Assembly (NCBI GenBank): GCA_019638625.1
Contig: JAHBTK010000003.1
Span: 496,001-560,000, forward strand
DNA: 64,000 bases
Direction of reading: 5' to 3'
DNA from: Chitinophagaceae bacterium
GTDB lineage: Bacteria; Bacteroidota; Bacteroidia; Chitinophagales; Chitinophagaceae
Shown: positions 63,299-64,000 of the stretch, in pieces
How the letters are laid out: each line of letters opens with the position of its first letter
Position numbering within the stretch: the stretch's first letter is position 1
Notes under the pieces: generated by a model
Databases searched by the model: none
Told to the model about the DNA's origin: nothing
What the model saw: only the letters and a program-made list of their open reading frames with translations
Translations under genes and position numbers: made by a program

Positions 63299-63605
63299 AT
63301 GTGTGAAGATTCAGAAAGATCAGGCTTTGAAGCGAACAGTGACAGGGTGATACACCTGATTAATAAATTGTAAAAGTTGAAATTATCGTGCACCACCCAT
63401 TCCAAATGCGACCTTCCTGTCTAAAGTGGCGAATATCGTAATGTTTGTTCAACTCGTTTTCGTTATTCCCTTCTATGCAGGATTTCCTTCCCAAAAATAA
63501 TTACTATTCAAAAAAACTTTACCTTAAACCCATAAAGTTTGTGAGTTTATTAAAACGATCTGCTCTTATGGAATAGCTCACAGGCATAAAACTATTACAA
63601 ACCAG
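63299..63605. other. Intergenic region, no gene seen
   Basis: About 300 bases between the metalloprotease terminator and the next start. No credible frame, RNA gene or repeat was recognised; it presumably holds the promoter of the glycosyl hydrolase. Confidence 0.4.
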
Positions 63606-64000
63606 ATGATACAAATCAAAGGGAACATACAGGCAGGGGACCTGAAGGATAAACTGAACAGGTTCTGGGATATTTCCGGCAGCAAGATATCGCTTATTGA
63701 AAAAAATTACGATCCTACCAAAGGCTCCCCGGTATTTACGGTGGGAGGCGGGTACACCACAAGGGGCTGGACAGAATGGACACAGGGCTTTCAGTATGGC
63801 AGCGCCATCCTGCAATACGATGCCACGGGAGACAAAGCATCGCTGGAAAACGGCAGAAAAAATACCGTGTCGGCCATGGCGCCGCATATCAGTCATACCG
63901 GCGTGCACGATCACGGCTTCAATAATGTGAGCACCTACGGTAACCTGTTACGCCTCATGCACGAGGGTAAAATACCTTATGATGAATGGGAAAAGCAGTT
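63606..64000 (+). CDS. Probable GH88-like glycosyl hydrolase, 5' part only
   Basis: Open from an ATG at 63606 to the right edge, 131 codons. It reads IKGNIQAGDLKDKLNRFWDI, then RGWTEWTQGFQYGSAILQYD, and HISHTGVHDHGFNNVSTYGN. The Trp/Gly-rich TEWTQGF and the HDHGFNNVS blocks, with regular helical spacing, resemble unsaturated-glucuronyl hydrolases and related six-hairpin (alpha/alpha)6 barrels of the GH88/GH105 type, which clip unsaturated sugars released by polysaccharide lyases. No signal peptide is visible. The catalytic part beyond residue 131 is outside the window, so the family call is tentative. Confidence 0.6.
   Translation, partial: MIQIKGNIQAGDLKDKLNRFWDISGSKISLIEKNYDPTKGSPVFTVGGGYTTRGWTEWTQGFQYGSAILQYDATGDKASLENGRKNTVSAMAPHISHTGVHDHGFNNVSTYGNLLRLMHEGKIPYDEWEKQ

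Noticed and set aside
1..64000. tRNA, rRNA, CRISPR array or transposase
   Set aside because: None was seen on reading; a dedicated tRNA or repeat search would be needed to exclude a missed short RNA gene.

Overview
The window looks like a chromosomal stretch of a Bacteroidota bacterium, most likely of the Chitinophagales/Chitinophagaceae type. This rests on gene content. It has a SecA of about 1,100 residues with a SEC-C tail, a BtuB-like TonB-dependent receptor, LpxB (so a lipid A outer membrane) and MqnE (futalosine route to menaquinone). It also has a YtxJ-type bacillithiol protein, DUF3098 and DUF6728 proteins, a DUF5117-type zinc metalloprotease and many secreted lipoproteins. Most starts lack a Shine-Dalgarno sequence, and a few upstream regions carry TAnnTTTG-like -7 elements. 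Nothing identifies the species. No rRNA, tRNA, CRISPR array or intact insertion sequence was seen.

Layout. 1-284: 5' part of a UspA gene. 831-5385: an AT-rich accessory island with a fused XRE/ImmA-IrrE regulator-protease, an unrecognised 185-residue partner, and a divergent BsuBI/PstI-type methyltransferase and endonuclease that overlap by 17 bases. 5682-14265: yraN, a complete RND efflux operon (adaptor, pump, TolC) and, facing away from it, an HlyD-type adaptor plus MacB-like ATPase whose permease is missing. 14353-14699: a repeat-flanked stump of an AAA ATPase gene. 14686-22773: secreted hydrolases: a PHB-depolymerase-like esterase, an FAD oxidoreductase, two paralogous alkaline-phosphatase-superfamily enzymes around a GDPD/esterase fusion, and a purple-acid-phosphatase-like enzyme. 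The last four read as an operon for scavenging organic phosphate or phospholipid.

22776-40936 is mostly core: ytxJ, a Gfo/Idh/MocA oxidoreductase, a decayed DUF2071 gene, an UMF1-type transporter, uppP, DUF3098, a SPOR protein, deoC, secA, an M20 amidohydrolase, a TylF-like methyltransferase, mqnE, a TonB receptor, a DUF218 protein, and surE / small membrane protein / lpxB with a 56-residue DUF6728 gene convergent on the lpxB end. 40967-49757: STAS protein, clpC, DUF2905, a GT-C-like membrane protein, a CBS protein, an SMP-30-like lactonase candidate, a ketoglutarate-semialdehyde-dehydrogenase-like enzyme and rpsT. 50039-58081: sucA-sucB (sucB with two lipoyl domains), a lipoprotein, a TlpA-like thioredoxin protein and lysA. 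58771-64000: an NPP-type phosphodiesterase, a GNAT acetyltransferase, a large secreted metalloprotease and the start of a probable GH88-like glycosyl hydrolase.

The best candidates for something not fully described are the regulated restriction-modification island with its unknown partner gene and operator-like palindromes, the phosphate-scavenging cluster with the GDPD-esterase fusion, and several structured intergenic elements. Nothing here can be claimed as a new system from sequence reading alone.
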